DNA from: Gammaproteobacteria bacterium
Lineage (GTDB): Bacteria; Pseudomonadota; Gammaproteobacteria; JABDGN01
NCBI GenBank assembly: GCA_013285995.1
Contig: JABDGN010000007.1
Coordinates: forward strand, 1 to 46,087
DNA: 46,087 nucleotides
Direction of reading: 5' to 3'
The notes beneath the pieces were generated by a model that made no database searches, was not told where the DNA came from, and was given only the letters and a program-made list of their open reading frames with translations. A program made the position numbers and the translations under genes. Within the stretch, counting starts at the first letter, position 1. The number at the start of each line of letters is the position of its first letter. Below, in pieces: positions 36,708 through 46,087 of this stretch.

Positions 36708-36876
36708 GATAAGCCTCTTAATCTTGTTATTCAAAGCCTACTGTATTATATTATAAACACTCAACATGTACAACCTAGAGTAGCAACAAAGATGCGATTA
36801 AACATTTACTACCTAACATTGCTACTTTTTTGTAATTGTAAACAGACCCTATAAAGAATTGTGAGAAATTAAATAT

Positions 36877-37734
36877 ATGTGGACACTTAACCAAATTGAT
36901 CAACAACTCATTGCTCTGGCTTTAGAAGAAGATTTAGGCACGCCTTATTTTGATGCAACGACAACAGCTTTGTTCACGGGCGGATCAAGCTCTGCCCCTA
37001 CCATGCAAGCGAAAATTATTTCCAAACATCCAAGCGATGTGGTAATTGCTGGTTTAGTTTTGCTGCCAGCGATTGCTGAAAAATTCGGTGCGACACTCAG
37101 TATTGAAACTTCCTATAAAGATGGCGATATATTGGCACATGCTGCAACGCTGGCCGTGCTGCACGCCACCGCGCCTACTCTGTTAACCTTAGAACGCACG
37201 CTGCTTAATTTTTTACGACATCTGTCAGGTGTTGCAACACTGACTCACCAATTTAGCGAAGCCATAAAACACACGCACTGCAAAATTTTAGATACGCGCA
37301 AAACCACGCCTGGTTGGCGGCATTTGGAAAAATATGCCGTGCAATGCGGTGGTGGTGCGAATCATCGGCAAGGTTTGTATGATGCCATCATGATTAAAGA
37401 TACGCATGTGGATTTATTGGGCGGCATGGAGCAAGCACTGGCCAAATTGCCGACTGAAAAAAATTTGCCGGTAATTGTGGAAGTGCGAGATTTGTTGGAA
37501 TTAGACATTGTGTTGGCGCAAGCTGCAAAAGTTGATCGCGTATTATTGGATAATATGCGGGGGCCTTTTTTAGCTGAGGCCGTTGAGATGTGTCGTGGTA
37601 TTATCAGCACCGAAGCTTCAGGCAATTTAAATTTAAGTAATATTGTTCAAGTTGCCGAAAGTGGTGTGGATTTTGCTTCGGTAGGCATGTTGACTCATTC
37701 GGCTGGGCAAGTCGATTTGTCGATGGGGATATAA
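36877..37734 (+). CDS. nadC: Nicotinate-nucleotide pyrophosphorylase (carboxylating) NadC
   Basis: Quinolinate phosphoribosyltransferase of NAD synthesis, 285 aa, cytoplasmic. The signature block RKTTPGWRHLEKYAVQCGGG continues directly into NHRQGLYDAIMIKDTH, giving the quinolinate and PRPP binding residues; the N-terminal EEDLGTPYFDATT and the C-terminal VAESGVDFASVGMLTHS are also typical. nadA and nadB are not in the window. Confidence 0.96.
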   Translation: MWTLNQIDQQLIALALEEDLGTPYFDATTTALFTGGSSSAPTMQAKIISKHPSDVVIAGLVLLPAIAEKFGATLSIETSYKDGDILAHAATLAVLHATAPTLLTLERTLLNFLRHLSGVATLTHQFSEAIKHTHCKILDTRKTTPGWRHLEKYAVQCGGGANHRQGLYDAIMIKDTHVDLLGGMEQALAKLPTEKNLPVIVEVRDLLELDIVLAQAAKVDRVLLDNMRGPFLAEAVEMCRGIISTEASGNLNLSNIVQVAESGVDFASVGMLTHSAGQVDLSMGI

Positions 37735-37764
37735 TAGGATGCCCTGAAAAACAGGATATAAAAA

Positions 37765-38736
37765 ATGTTCTCGCTCGCTACCTACCAATTTGGCTCTACG
37801 CTTCGGCCCTTCGGCCTTAGGTTTTATGTGTTTCGTGAAAGCCGGTGCCTGCCAACTTCGCATTCCTTTTTTAGTGGTAGTCCCCCCCCTGTTTCTCCTT
37901 CTCACAAGAGCAGTGACTTTATTCGCTTAATTGGCCTTGATAACCCACTAATTGACTCAAGCGTTAAGGCGATAAATATAAATATAACTCCAAACCCACT
38001 GTCACTAAATTTGCATCTCCGTGACTACACTAATATTACCGAAACAGGCCGTGAACATCATGGGTTGAGACTAGATGATTTTAATAGCATCGATGCTTTA
38101 TTATTTTTCATAAGCTCGACAACTGATCAGCAGCCTATAGAATTTTTTTGCGAGTGGTCTTCATATTTTAAGACTTTTCCTGATGATACAAGATCTCACT
38201 TTCTAAAGATTTTAATTTTGGATATCACAACTAATCACGTGCCAGATGCCACAGAAAAGAAACTTCATCAACTAGCCAACGAAAATAATATACCTGTTTT
38301 TTACGTTAACCCTAGTGCCAATACAGCTGCAGTGCTAAATGATAAAAAAATAATTCAGCCTCTCTCAAATATTGATGCAATGTTTTCTCATATCGCGCAA
38401 GGTGTTTGTGCTTTTCATCAGCAATGCTGTGATAGCGGGGCCAGGTGTGAATTAAAAGACACTTTGGATAAGCTAACAAATGGCCCAAGATTTCCTTATC
38501 CTCCGGATAGCAAAAGACTATATAAAACAGCATTGACGCCATATCAAAGGCGTCCGATTCTCTCGGCTCGACCGCCACAGCAACCACAACAGATTCCTGC
38601 TTTGAGGTTTCGATGCCAACAGTGCGAGAACCCTCTATCTCCACATGACATCTCTACGTATCGGAATTGTCCAAATTGTTACGGCCGAGGGCCAGAGAAT
38701 CGACGTTCCAATGGAGGATGTTGCACTCTTTTTTAA
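37765..38736 (+). CDS. Degenerate small-GTPase-like protein with zinc ribbon and C-terminal CaaX box
   Basis: A 323-aa protein I cannot place with certainty. Residues ~50-220 follow the strand/helix order of a Ras/Rab fold: FIRLIGLDN where a P-loop strand would be (no GKS/T), LNLHLRDYT, IDALLFFISSTTD, ILILDITTNHVPDATEKK and NNIPVFYVNPSANT, echoing the NKxD and SAK strands with the key residues lost. Residues ~285-310 hold a four-Cys zinc-ribbon-like pair (CQQC, then CPNC). The protein ends GGCCTLF: the last four residues form a CaaX motif with an extra Cys before it, as in prenylated eukaryotic proteins. The start is uncertain; the first ~40 codons look unlike the rest. Confidence 0.6.
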   Translation: MFSLATYQFGSTLRPFGLRFYVFRESRCLPTSHSFFSGSPPPVSPSHKSSDFIRLIGLDNPLIDSSVKAININITPNPLSLNLHLRDYTNITETGREHHGLRLDDFNSIDALLFFISSTTDQQPIEFFCEWSSYFKTFPDDTRSHFLKILILDITTNHVPDATEKKLHQLANENNIPVFYVNPSANTAAVLNDKKIIQPLSNIDAMFSHIAQGVCAFHQQCCDSGARCELKDTLDKLTNGPRFPYPPDSKRLYKTALTPYQRRPILSARPPQQPQQIPALRFRCQQCENPLSPHDISTYRNCPNCYGRGPENRRSNGGCCTLF

Positions 38737-39038
38737 AATCCATGCTAAACGTTTACCAAAATTTATTTCCAGCAATCGTTGATTTCTCAAATAAACTAAT
38801 TTTAAATTAATTTAAACTAGTTTTAGTTTATTTGAAAGGAGCCAAAAACATGGCAATAAAAACCATCGCTAAAAAACTCGGGGTAGAATGCTGGTAGGCC
38901 GATAGTGATTGTAATTACCTCTGAAATGGTTTATAATCGGACACAATAAAGTTAGCATTTCCGTTCTCCAGTATGGTCATTAAGTCAGCAGAACTGTTTT
39001 GTCAGCATAATAATAATAAGAACAAATATCTAAGCTAA
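38737..39038 (+). other. Spacer before the PKS-NRPS gene: dyad, minigene and probable promoter region
   Basis: A 49-bp AT-rich dyad (TCAAATAAACTA at 38787-38798 against TAGTTTATTTGA at 38824-38835) is followed by AAGGAG and a 15-codon frame at 38850-38897 encoding MAIKTIAKKLGVECW. That sequence resembles the first helix of a LacI-type HTH but stops immediately. The remaining ~140 nt before the PKS-NRPS start show no gene. Confidence 0.5.
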
Positions 39039-42000
39039 ATGTATGACTCCCTTATAACGTTTATCCAGGAAACTATTGCTACTTTGCTTGGACAAGAGCA
39101 AGCTATTCACTTTGATATAGATAGCTCTCTTATGGATCTCGGTTTGGATTCCCTGAGACTCATGCAGTTAGCTGAAATTCTACAAGAAAAATTTTTGTAC
39201 CCAATCGACCCTGGTTTCTTTTTTACTTACAAAACACCCCGTTCAATTGCCAACGCTTTATCGGCAGCTTTGACAAACACACCCCTAAAAGAAACGAGCT
39301 CTTCCCCCAAAAAAGATTACCCTCTGCAACAGGATAGCATTGCTATCATAGGTGTAGCATGCCGTTTGCCAGGCGGAATAGCTTCGCTAAATCAGCTTGC
39401 CAATACATTAATAACCGACACCAATTACATTGTTACGATTCCAACCAAACGCTGGGATACAGCACAGTATCCTACCGGTAATCACGCCGGTTTAATAAAC
39501 GATGTTGATCAATTTGATGCGGATTTTTTTCGTATTTCACCTCGTGAAGCCATCGATATGGATCCGCAACAACGTTTACTATTAGAGTTGCATTGGGAGG
39601 CATTAGAACACGCAAATATTAATCCGCAAACATTAAGAGGGAGTGACACAGCCGTCTTTGTTGGTATGTCGAGCCATGATTATGAGCGATTAAAATTACA
39701 AAACTCTTCCGACCCATTACAAGTGTCAGGACATTTCGCCACCGGTGTTTCCGCTTCTATTGCTGCAGGTCGCATCGCTTATTTTTTTGATTTTAATGGC
39801 CCTGCTATCACAATAGATACAGCTTGCTCTTCTTCTTTAGTTGCAACCCATATGGCATGTGAAGCCTTGAAAACAGGTAAAACATCTTTAGCTTTAGTCA
39901 GCAGTGCAAATTTAATTTTGTCGCCGATCAATAGCCTTGCATTTAACAAGGCAGGCATGTTGGCAAGCGATGGTAAGTGTAAAAGCTTTTCTGCAGACGC
40001 AGATGGATATGTCAGAAGTGAAGGTGCTGTCACAATTATTTTAAAAAGCTTGTCTGCGGCTAAAGAAAACGGGGATCGCATTTTAGGCATTATTCGCGGT
40101 TCCGCGATTAATCAAGATGGTGCAAGCTTAGGTCTAACAGCACCGAACGGTTTGGCTCAAGAAAAAGTGTTGCAAGCTGCTTTACAGGATGCGGGCATAA
40201 CAGCTAATGATATTAGCTATATAGAAGCACATGGTACCGGTACCATTTTGGGCGACCCTATCGAAGCACAAGCCATAAAAAATGTTTATGCGAAAAATCG
40301 AGCAGAAAGTAAACCATTATTAGTGGGTTCAATCAAAACCTATTTGGGCCATTTAGAAGCAGCAGCCGGTTTGACAGGACTATTAAATATTTTAGCAGCG
40401 TTAAAGAACAATCAGATCTTACGTTTACTACATTTTAAAACATTAAACCCCGCTATTCACTTAGAAAATTCAGCCTTAGAGTTCCCGCAACAAAATAAAC
40501 CTTGGTTACCCGATAAGCAACCACGTTTTGCAGCACTTAGCTCATTTGGATTTAGTGGCACTAACGCGCATCTCATTGTAGAAGAAGCACCCCTTAATGC
40601 AAGCCAAACAACACCCAATCAAATCGATCATTTATTGACTTTGTCTGCAAAGAATTCTAACGCACTGAAACAGTTAATACGAAAGTACTGTGACTACCTT
40701 GAGAATAATACACGTATTAATCTTGCCGACATATGTCATAGCGCGAACATCGGCCGCTATCCTTTCAAAGAACGTGTCGCTGTGATGGGTGGCTCTCATG
40801 TAGAGTTAAAACAGCAATTAGAGAATATTTTGGAAAACAAAAAGCCTAACGCCAGAGTAAATGATGTTGACGCTAAGATGAAAACAGTAGCTGTTTCTTT
40901 TTGCGAAGGGCACGATATTGACTGGAACACATGGATGCAAGAAAAAAAATATTGCAAAGTATCATTGCCAAATTATCCTTGGCAAAAAAAATCATATTGG
41001 CTATCTGATAACAAATCAATCGTCAATCAGGATAAACCCACCTTACCCAGCGAAAAAGCACTACTATTAATTGCTAAATTATTTAGTATTCCTGTTACAG
41101 AAATAAACCAGAGCAAATCTTTTTTTATGCTAGGAGCAGATTCCATTATTTTAATGGAGCTTGCCGAACAAATTGCAACAAATTTTAATATTAAAGTAAC
41201 ATTGCAACAATTGTTTGACGAATTATCTACCATCGAAAAATTGGTGTATTACATCACTATCGAAGCAACTAAAACATCATTCAAAGAGAAAACCTTAGCG
41301 CAGCTATTTGAAGCGCAAGCTATGAAAACACCTCATGAAATTGCAGTGGTGTATGAAACACAAGAATTAACTTACCAAGAATTAAATGAGAAAGCCAATC
41401 AACTAGCACATTATATTCGTCGCGAGTATGAATTACACGCAGGTCATGTTTTATATCAAGATACCTTACTGGCCGTTTGTGTTGAACGCAGCGCAGAGAT
41501 GATTATTGCTATTCTTGGCATTTTAAAAGCAGGGGCCGCTTATGTACCTATCGATCCCAATTATCCTCAAGAACGAATTGACTATATTTTAAAAGATACT
41601 AACGCACAATTAATTCTAACTCAGCAATCTTTGTGTCGGACCTTAAGTCATTATATGAACCACGCAAAAATTATTGCTATTGATGCAGTTACTTATCAGG
41701 AAAAAACCCTGGCTAATTTACAGCCTTACAATCAACCACATGACTTAGCCTATGTTATCTACACCTCTGGCACCACAGGCAAACCCAAGGGTGTCATGGT
41801 TAGCCATCAAAATGTAACGAATTTATTTGCCGATTTAGCAGAAATATATCATATAACCAGCGAATACAATAAAGTAGCAGCTTATGCTACCTATGTATTT
41901 GACGTCTCCGTAGCAGAGTTTTTTGCGACCTTAACCCAGGGTGGAGAGCTACACATCATTCCTGATAGCGTGAGATTAAATGCCCACGCTCTCGGACATT

Positions 42001-45000
42001 ACTTAAATAAAGAAAAAATTAATTACTTATTTTTACCCCCAGCCGTTTTGGGTGTTTTACCTAGAATAACTTATCCGCATTTAAAAACCATTATGATGGG
42101 AGGAGAACGTTGCGAACAAAAAGTGGGTGAACATTGGAGCCAACAGTTAAATTTATATAATGCTTACGGCCCTACGGAAACAACTATATGCTCTATTGCA
42201 ACACAAGCACACATTAATAATATTAATATTATTGGAAAACCGCTTGCTAATACGCAACTCTATATCCTGAATGAAGAGTTAAAGGAAGTTTCCCATGGCG
42301 AAATGGGTGAGCTGTATATTGGTGGCGCTGGAATAGCGCGTGGTTATTTAAATCAAGCAGCATTAACAGCCGAACGTTTTATTGATAATCCTTTTGCTAC
42401 AGAAGAAGATAAAGCGAAAGCCTATGCTCGTTTATACAAGACCGGTGATTTAGTCAGATGCTTGCCCGATGGAAACATAGAATATTTAGGACGCAATGAT
42501 CATCAGGTTAAGCTAAATGGTTATAGAATAGAATTAGGAGAAATTGAAAACACTCTAGCGCTGCATCAGAAGGTGCAACAAAGTTGTGTATTGTTAAAGG
42601 AAAGCAACGGTCAAAAATATTTAGCGGCTTACTATGTTGCACATAATGAAATCCCTCCAAAAACATTGCGAATATTTCTTACCAAACATTTACCACACTA
42701 TATGGTACCCACTTTCTACAAACACCTGATAGCATTGCCTCTCACAATTAATGGCAAAATTGATCGGCGCGCTTTGCTGGACTTAAATTTGGCAGAACAA
42801 TTCAACAACACACCAGTACTAAAAACCAAACCATCTGAAATAAGTTATTGTTACCCTTTGAGTATTGCGCAAAAACAACTTTACATACTATGCATGCTAG
42901 AACCCAATAGCGCAGGTGCTTTAGCTTACCATATCAGTTTTGGTCTGGAGGTGACAGGACCCATAAATAAAGTCATCTTGTCAGACGTTATATCCATCCT
43001 TATCGATCGGCATGATGCTTTGCGCACCAGTATTGATATTGAAAATGAACAACAAATAGTTCACAAAAAAATAGCAGCCGATTTTACTCAGTGTGATTTT
43101 TCTTCACTAACAGAAACAGAAATTGATAAAGAAAAATCCATTGCTTATTATCTGAATAAAATTTCCCGCATAGAGATTTCATTACAAACAGCACCTTTGT
43201 TTCGTGCTTACCTTTTAAAGATATCCGATACAAAACATATCATGGCATTTGTTTTTCACCATATTATTAGCGACGGCCGCTCCATTACAAATTTCATCCG
43301 GGAATTCAAGGAAATATATGAAGCACGATTAAAAAACTCTCGTAACGAATTGGCTGCCCCCTGGCAATTTAAAGCCTATCTTGAACAAAAGGAAAGCCCA
43401 CATTTCCAACAACAAAGTCAGAAAAATCTACAATATTGGTTGGCGCAGCATGCAGAACTGCTTCCTAACGTGACATTTCCTGCCGATTATGTCAGCAGTA
43501 TAAGGAGAATCAATCCGGCAAGTAACTATGTGCGAGAAATAACTGATGAATTAATGATTAAAACAAAACATTTAGCTGCGGAACTTTCTGTTACTGTCTC
43601 AATGTTTTTAACGGCAATTTTTACCATTTTAGTCAAACAGTTAACGCAGCAAAATAAATTTGTAGTAGTGATCCCAAATGATGGCAGGTGGACATCAAAC
43701 CAAGCCGATATGATAGGCTATGCGGCCAATATTTTGCCCATTTGCTTTACAATAGATAATCAACTGGATTTCATTACTCATTTGCAAAATATTAAAAATA
43801 ATTTGTTAGCTGCTTTTGAACACAAAAATTTTTCTTTTGCTGAATTAGTCAAAACATTAAAACTAAACTCCGAAAAATTTCCATTTTCATCATTGATGTT
43901 GAATATTGAAAAAATACAAAACTTTGACGCGCTTGGTAGTGCGGTTATTAAATATAAAACGCTTCCTCATGCCTATATTGATTATGATCTGGTATTCAAC
44001 ATAGGAGGGTTTGAAACAGCTGGCATTATAGAATGTCAATATAATACCAATGCTTTCAAGCGTGAAACCATCGCTCGCTTTGTAGAATACTATTTTCACA
44101 TATGGCAGCAACTATTAGCCAATTCTCATAAAAAATTGAATGCCGTTTCTTGCCTGAGCGATATGGAACGCTATGAAATTCTTCAGCAATGGAATACGGG
44201 GAAATATATTGATAATAATAATAAACAAACCATTACTCAACTATTTGAAACGCAAGTTAACAACACACCCAATGCTATTGCTATTGTGTGTGATGATGAG
44301 CAACTGAGTTATCAACAACTTAATGAGCAAGCCAACCACTTTGCAGAGACTATCCGTCAGCGATATTATGCGCTAAAAAATCGGGAACTAAGCCCTGACA
44401 CTTTAATTGCGATATGTGCCACTCGCCACCTAGCCATGGTCGTTGGTATGTTAGCTATTTTAAAAGCAGGTGCTGCATATGTACCTATCGATACTCAATT
44501 TCCAGCAGAGCGAATTGAATATATTTTGAAAGACACTGACGCTGATTTGTTATTGACGCAACAAAGTGTCTTAGAACTACTTATTCAAAATGAGACCCCA
44601 GCATTGAAACAGATAAGTTACATCCTGTTGGACAATGTTCCTGCAGGCCCTCGCGCTAATTTAATTCCATATAGTCATGCAGAGGATTTGGCGTATGTAA
44701 TTTATACTTCTGGAACTACGGGCAAACCCAAGGGAGTCATGATCGCGCATCAAAATGTCACTAACTTATTAGTGAGTATGCAATCTATTTACCCTATTAG
44801 TGAGCACGCTAATAGAGTGGCAGCTTATGCCTCCTATATTTTTGATTTTTCAGTAGCAGAAATTTTTTCTCCACTGTTACAAGGCGATGAATTACACTTG
44901 CTGAGCGACTCTACACGACTGGATAGCAATGCTTTATCTACTTATTTGCTTGATAAAAAAATCAACTATATCTTTTTACCTCCTGCAGTGTTAGGGGTTT

Positions 45001-46087
45001 TGCCAAGAATCACCTATCCGCATTTAAAAAACATCATGATGGGAGGGGAGCGTTGTGAACAACAGGTGGGTGAATATTGGAGTCAACAGCTGAATTTGTT
45101 TAATGCCTATGGCCCCACGGAAACTACAGTCTATTCTATAGCCACACGTGCACACAAAGAAAATATTAATGTTATTGGAAACCCTATCAATAACACGAAA
45201 ATTTACATTTTGAATGAATCACTTGAAATTGTTGCTCCCAATGTAATAGGTGAGCTTTATATAGGCGGTGCTGGCGTAGCACGCGGTTATTTAAATCGAC
45301 CAGAACTCACAGCTGAACGTTTTATTATGAATCCTTTCATAGCAGAGGGCGATAAAGATTGTACCCGTCTTTATAAAACGGGGGATTTAGTAAAGTGGTT
45401 AGCAGATGGTAATGTAGAATATGTATGCCGCAACGATTTCCAGGTAAAATTACGTGGCTATCGCATTGAATTGGGTGAAATTGAAACCGTTTTAGCGTCG
45501 TATGTTGGTATCCAACAAACCATCGTACTGTTAAAAGGAGAAAATGAACAACAGTATTTACTGGCTTATTACGTATCTGAAAGCAAAGTGGATGAAGTCA
45601 TACTGCGAACTTATTTAGAAAAGAAACTGCCACTGTATATGATACCCAGTGCGTTTATGCATCTTAAAGCTTTTCCTCTTACAATCAACGGTAAAATTGA
45701 TCGCCGTGCTTTACCTGAAATAAGTTTTTCTAGTACCACCAACTACATTCCAGCGAGTAATCAATTGGAAAGCGATTTGTGTGATATTTGGCAAGCAATA
45801 TTAGGCTATACAAAAATTGGAGTTGCTGACGATTTTTTCAGTGTGGGTGGAAATTCAATTTTAGCTATTCGTATAGTCGCTATGATTAAAAAACGCCTTG
45901 GCTTATCGCTAAAAATAGCTGAATTATTTTCTTTAAAAACAATTCAAGCCATTGCTGATTTGTTATCAAATCCAAAGAAAATTCATCAACTTATTACTCC
46001 CCTGAATGGAAATCAGCAACAACAGCGAAACTTATTTATGATTCACCCTGGGCATGGTGGTTGTGAAGTGTATAGTGACTTAGCTGC
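39039..46087 (+). CDS. Hybrid PKS-NRPS megasynthase (5' part; runs off the window)
   Basis: A single frame of at least 2349 codons with no stop. Domains in order: carrier (Ser38 in GLDSLRLMQL); ketosynthase ~100-525 with Cys263 in DTACSSS, His398 in EAHGTGT and His438 in GHLEAAAG; a linker ending LPNYPWQKKSYW with no acyltransferase; carrier (Ser702 in GADSIILMEL); adenylation domain A1 (YTSGTTGKPKG 908-918, NGKIDRR from 1238); condensation domain with HHIISDG (1407-1413); adenylation domain A2 (YTSGTTGKPKG 1889-1899, NGKIDRR from 2217); carrier (Ser2273 in GGNSILAIRI); thioesterase start (FMIHPGHGG, ~2330). It should make a short, partly peptidic product. The missing acyltransferase implies supply in trans or a non-extending ketosynthase. 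A1 has no carrier of its own downstream. The ATG at 39039 has no strong Shine-Dalgarno; an ATG 5 nt later is out of frame. Confidence 0.95.
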   Translation, partial: MYDSLITFIQETIATLLGQEQAIHFDIDSSLMDLGLDSLRLMQLAEILQEKFLYPIDPGFFFTYKTPRSIANALSAALTNTPLKETSSSPKKDYPLQQDSIAIIGVACRLPGGIASLNQLANTLITDTNYIVTIPTKRWDTAQYPTGNHAGLINDVDQFDADFFRISPREAIDMDPQQRLLLELHWEALEHANINPQTLRGSDTAVFVGMSSHDYERLKLQNSSDPLQVSGHFATGVSASIAAGRIAYFFDFNGPAITIDTACSSSLVATHMACEALKTGKTSLALVSSANLILSPINSLAFNKAGMLASDGKCKSFSADADGYVRSEGAVTIILKSLSAAKENGDRILGIIRGSAINQDGASLGLTAPNGLAQEKVLQAALQDAGITANDISYIEAHGTGTILGDPIEAQAIKNVYAKNRAESKPLLVGSIKTYLGHLEAAAGLTGLLNILAALKNNQILRLLHFKTLNPAIHLENSALEFPQQNKPWLPDKQPRFAALSSFGFSGTNAHLIVEEAPLNASQTTPNQIDHLLTLSAKNSNALKQLIRKYCDYLENNTRINLADICHSANIGRYPFKERVAVMGGSHVELKQQLENILENKKPNARVNDVDAKMKTVAVSFCEGHDIDWNTWMQEKKYCKVSLPNYPWQKKSYWLSDNKSIVNQDKPTLPSEKALLLIAKLFSIPVTEINQSKSFFMLGADSIILMELAEQIATNFNIKVTLQQLFDELSTIEKLVYYITIEATKTSFKEKTLAQLFEAQAMKTPHEIAVVYETQELTYQELNEKANQLAHYIRREYELHAGHVLYQDTLLAVCVERSAEMIIAILGILKAGAAYVPIDPNYPQERIDYILKDTNAQLILTQQSLCRTLSHYMNHAKIIAIDAVTYQEKTLANLQPYNQPHDLAYVIYTSGTTGKPKGVMVSHQNVTNLFADLAEIYHITSEYNKVAAYATYVFDVSVAEFFATLTQGGELHIIPDSVRLNAHALGHYLNKEKINYLFLPPAVLGVLPRITYPHLKTIMMGGERCEQKVGEHWSQQLNLYNAYGPTETTICSIATQAHINNINIIGKPLANTQLYILNEELKEVSHGEMGELYIGGAGIARGYLNQAALTAERFIDNPFATEEDKAKAYARLYKTGDLVRCLPDGNIEYLGRNDHQVKLNGYRIELGEIENTLALHQKVQQSCVLLKESNGQKYLAAYYVAHNEIPPKTLRIFLTKHLPHYMVPTFYKHLIALPLTINGKIDRRALLDLNLAEQFNNTPVLKTKPSEISYCYPLSIAQKQLYILCMLEPNSAGALAYHISFGLEVTGPINKVILSDVISILIDRHDALRTSIDIENEQQIVHKKIAADFTQCDFSSLTETEIDKEKSIAYYLNKISRIEISLQTAPLFRAYLLKISDTKHIMAFVFHHIISDGRSITNFIREFKEIYEARLKNSRNELAAPWQFKAYLEQKESPHFQQQSQKNLQYWLAQHAELLPNVTFPADYVSSIRRINPASNYVREITDELMIKTKHLAAELSVTVSMFLTAIFTILVKQLTQQNKFVVVIPNDGRWTSNQADMIGYAANILPICFTIDNQLDFITHLQNIKNNLLAAFEHKNFSFAELVKTLKLNSEKFPFSSLMLNIEKIQNFDALGSAVIKYKTLPHAYIDYDLVFNIGGFETAGIIECQYNTNAFKRETIARFVEYYFHIWQQLLANSHKKLNAVSCLSDMERYEILQQWNTGKYIDNNNKQTITQLFETQVNNTPNAIAIVCDDEQLSYQQLNEQANHFAETIRQRYYALKNRELSPDTLIAICATRHLAMVVGMLAILKAGAAYVPIDTQFPAERIEYILKDTDADLLLTQQSVLELLIQNETPALKQISYILLDNVPAGPRANLIPYSHAEDLAYVIYTSGTTGKPKGVMIAHQNVTNLLVSMQSIYPISEHANRVAAYASYIFDFSVAEIFSPLLQGDELHLLSDSTRLDSNALSTYLLDKKINYIFLPPAVLGVLPRITYPHLKNIMMGGERCEQQVGEYWSQQLNLFNAYGPTETTVYSIATRAHKENINVIGNPINNTKIYILNESLEIVAPNVIGELYIGGAGVARGYLNRPELTAERFIMNPFIAEGDKDCTRLYKTGDLVKWLADGNVEYVCRNDFQVKLRGYRIELGEIETVLASYVGIQQTIVLLKGENEQQYLLAYYVSESKVDEVILRTYLEKKLPLYMIPSAFMHLKAFPLTINGKIDRRALPEISFSSTTNYIPASNQLESDLCDIWQAILGYTKIGVADDFFSVGGNSILAIRIVAMIKKRLGLSLKIAELFSLKTIQAIADLLSNPKKIHQLITPLNGNQQQQRNLFMIHPGHGGCEVYSDLA

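Overview
The window reads as chromosome of an AT-leaning gammaproteobacterium, most likely a host-associated Legionellales/Coxiellaceae-type organism. The housekeeping genes (lipA, nagZ, ftsB, eno, kdsA, pyrG, rpoS, nlpD, surE, ispF, ispD, nadC, fabV) have typical gammaproteobacterial sequence and order. The lineage guess also rests on proteins with eukaryote-like features: a RING-finger protein (22018-24693) and a protein ending in a CaaX-type Cys-Thr-Leu-Phe (37765-38736). Taxonomy and effector roles are inference.

Layout. 1-8.5 kb (minus strand): a DedA-PAP2 fusion cut by the window edge, lipA, hpt, nagZ, a DUF1820 gene, ftsB, eno, kdsA and pyrG. 8.5-11.6 kb: a repeat-rich spacer, an EEP-family hydrolase, an EamA transporter, a DUF3429 protein and a Blc-type lipocalin. 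11.6-15.6 kb: ispD-ispF-surE-nlpD-rpoS on the minus strand, without pcm. 15.7-21.9 kb: a GlcNAc catabolic set (BadF-type kinase, SIS-type NagB-II, then NagA) split by a 2.7-kb insert. The insert holds a short BrnA-like protein, a membrane protein under a TPP riboswitch, and two paralogous short peptides with conserved leaders and Cys-containing tails. 22-34.5 kb: the RING protein, an AAA/DUF4143 ATPase behind a perfect 54-bp palindrome, a CsrA-like fragment, a phosphoribosyltransferase, a hybrid histidine kinase, a PPi-type phosphofructokinase, a second EamA transporter, an outer-membrane barrel and an unrecognised 457-aa protein. 34.5-38.7 kb: fabV, a secreted GH18 enzyme, nadC and the CaaX protein.

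From 39039 to the window end a single uninterrupted frame of at least 2349 codons encodes a hybrid PKS-NRPS: carrier, ketosynthase, carrier, adenylation, condensation, adenylation, carrier and the start of a thioesterase. It has no acyltransferase, and its first adenylation domain has no carrier after it.

Four kinds of repeat run through the window: composite REP-like palindromes of the GTCATTCCCGC type, GC-rich palindromes of the GGGGCTTGACCCGCC type, a GTCGGCTT palindrome, and heptanucleotide tandem arrays (CAACTCA and GAGGATT). Several of these have become part of coding ends (IspD, KdsA, PyrG, NagA). The strongest novelty candidates are the PKS-NRPS architecture, the twin leader/core peptides, the TPP-controlled membrane protein, the RING protein and the CaaX protein.
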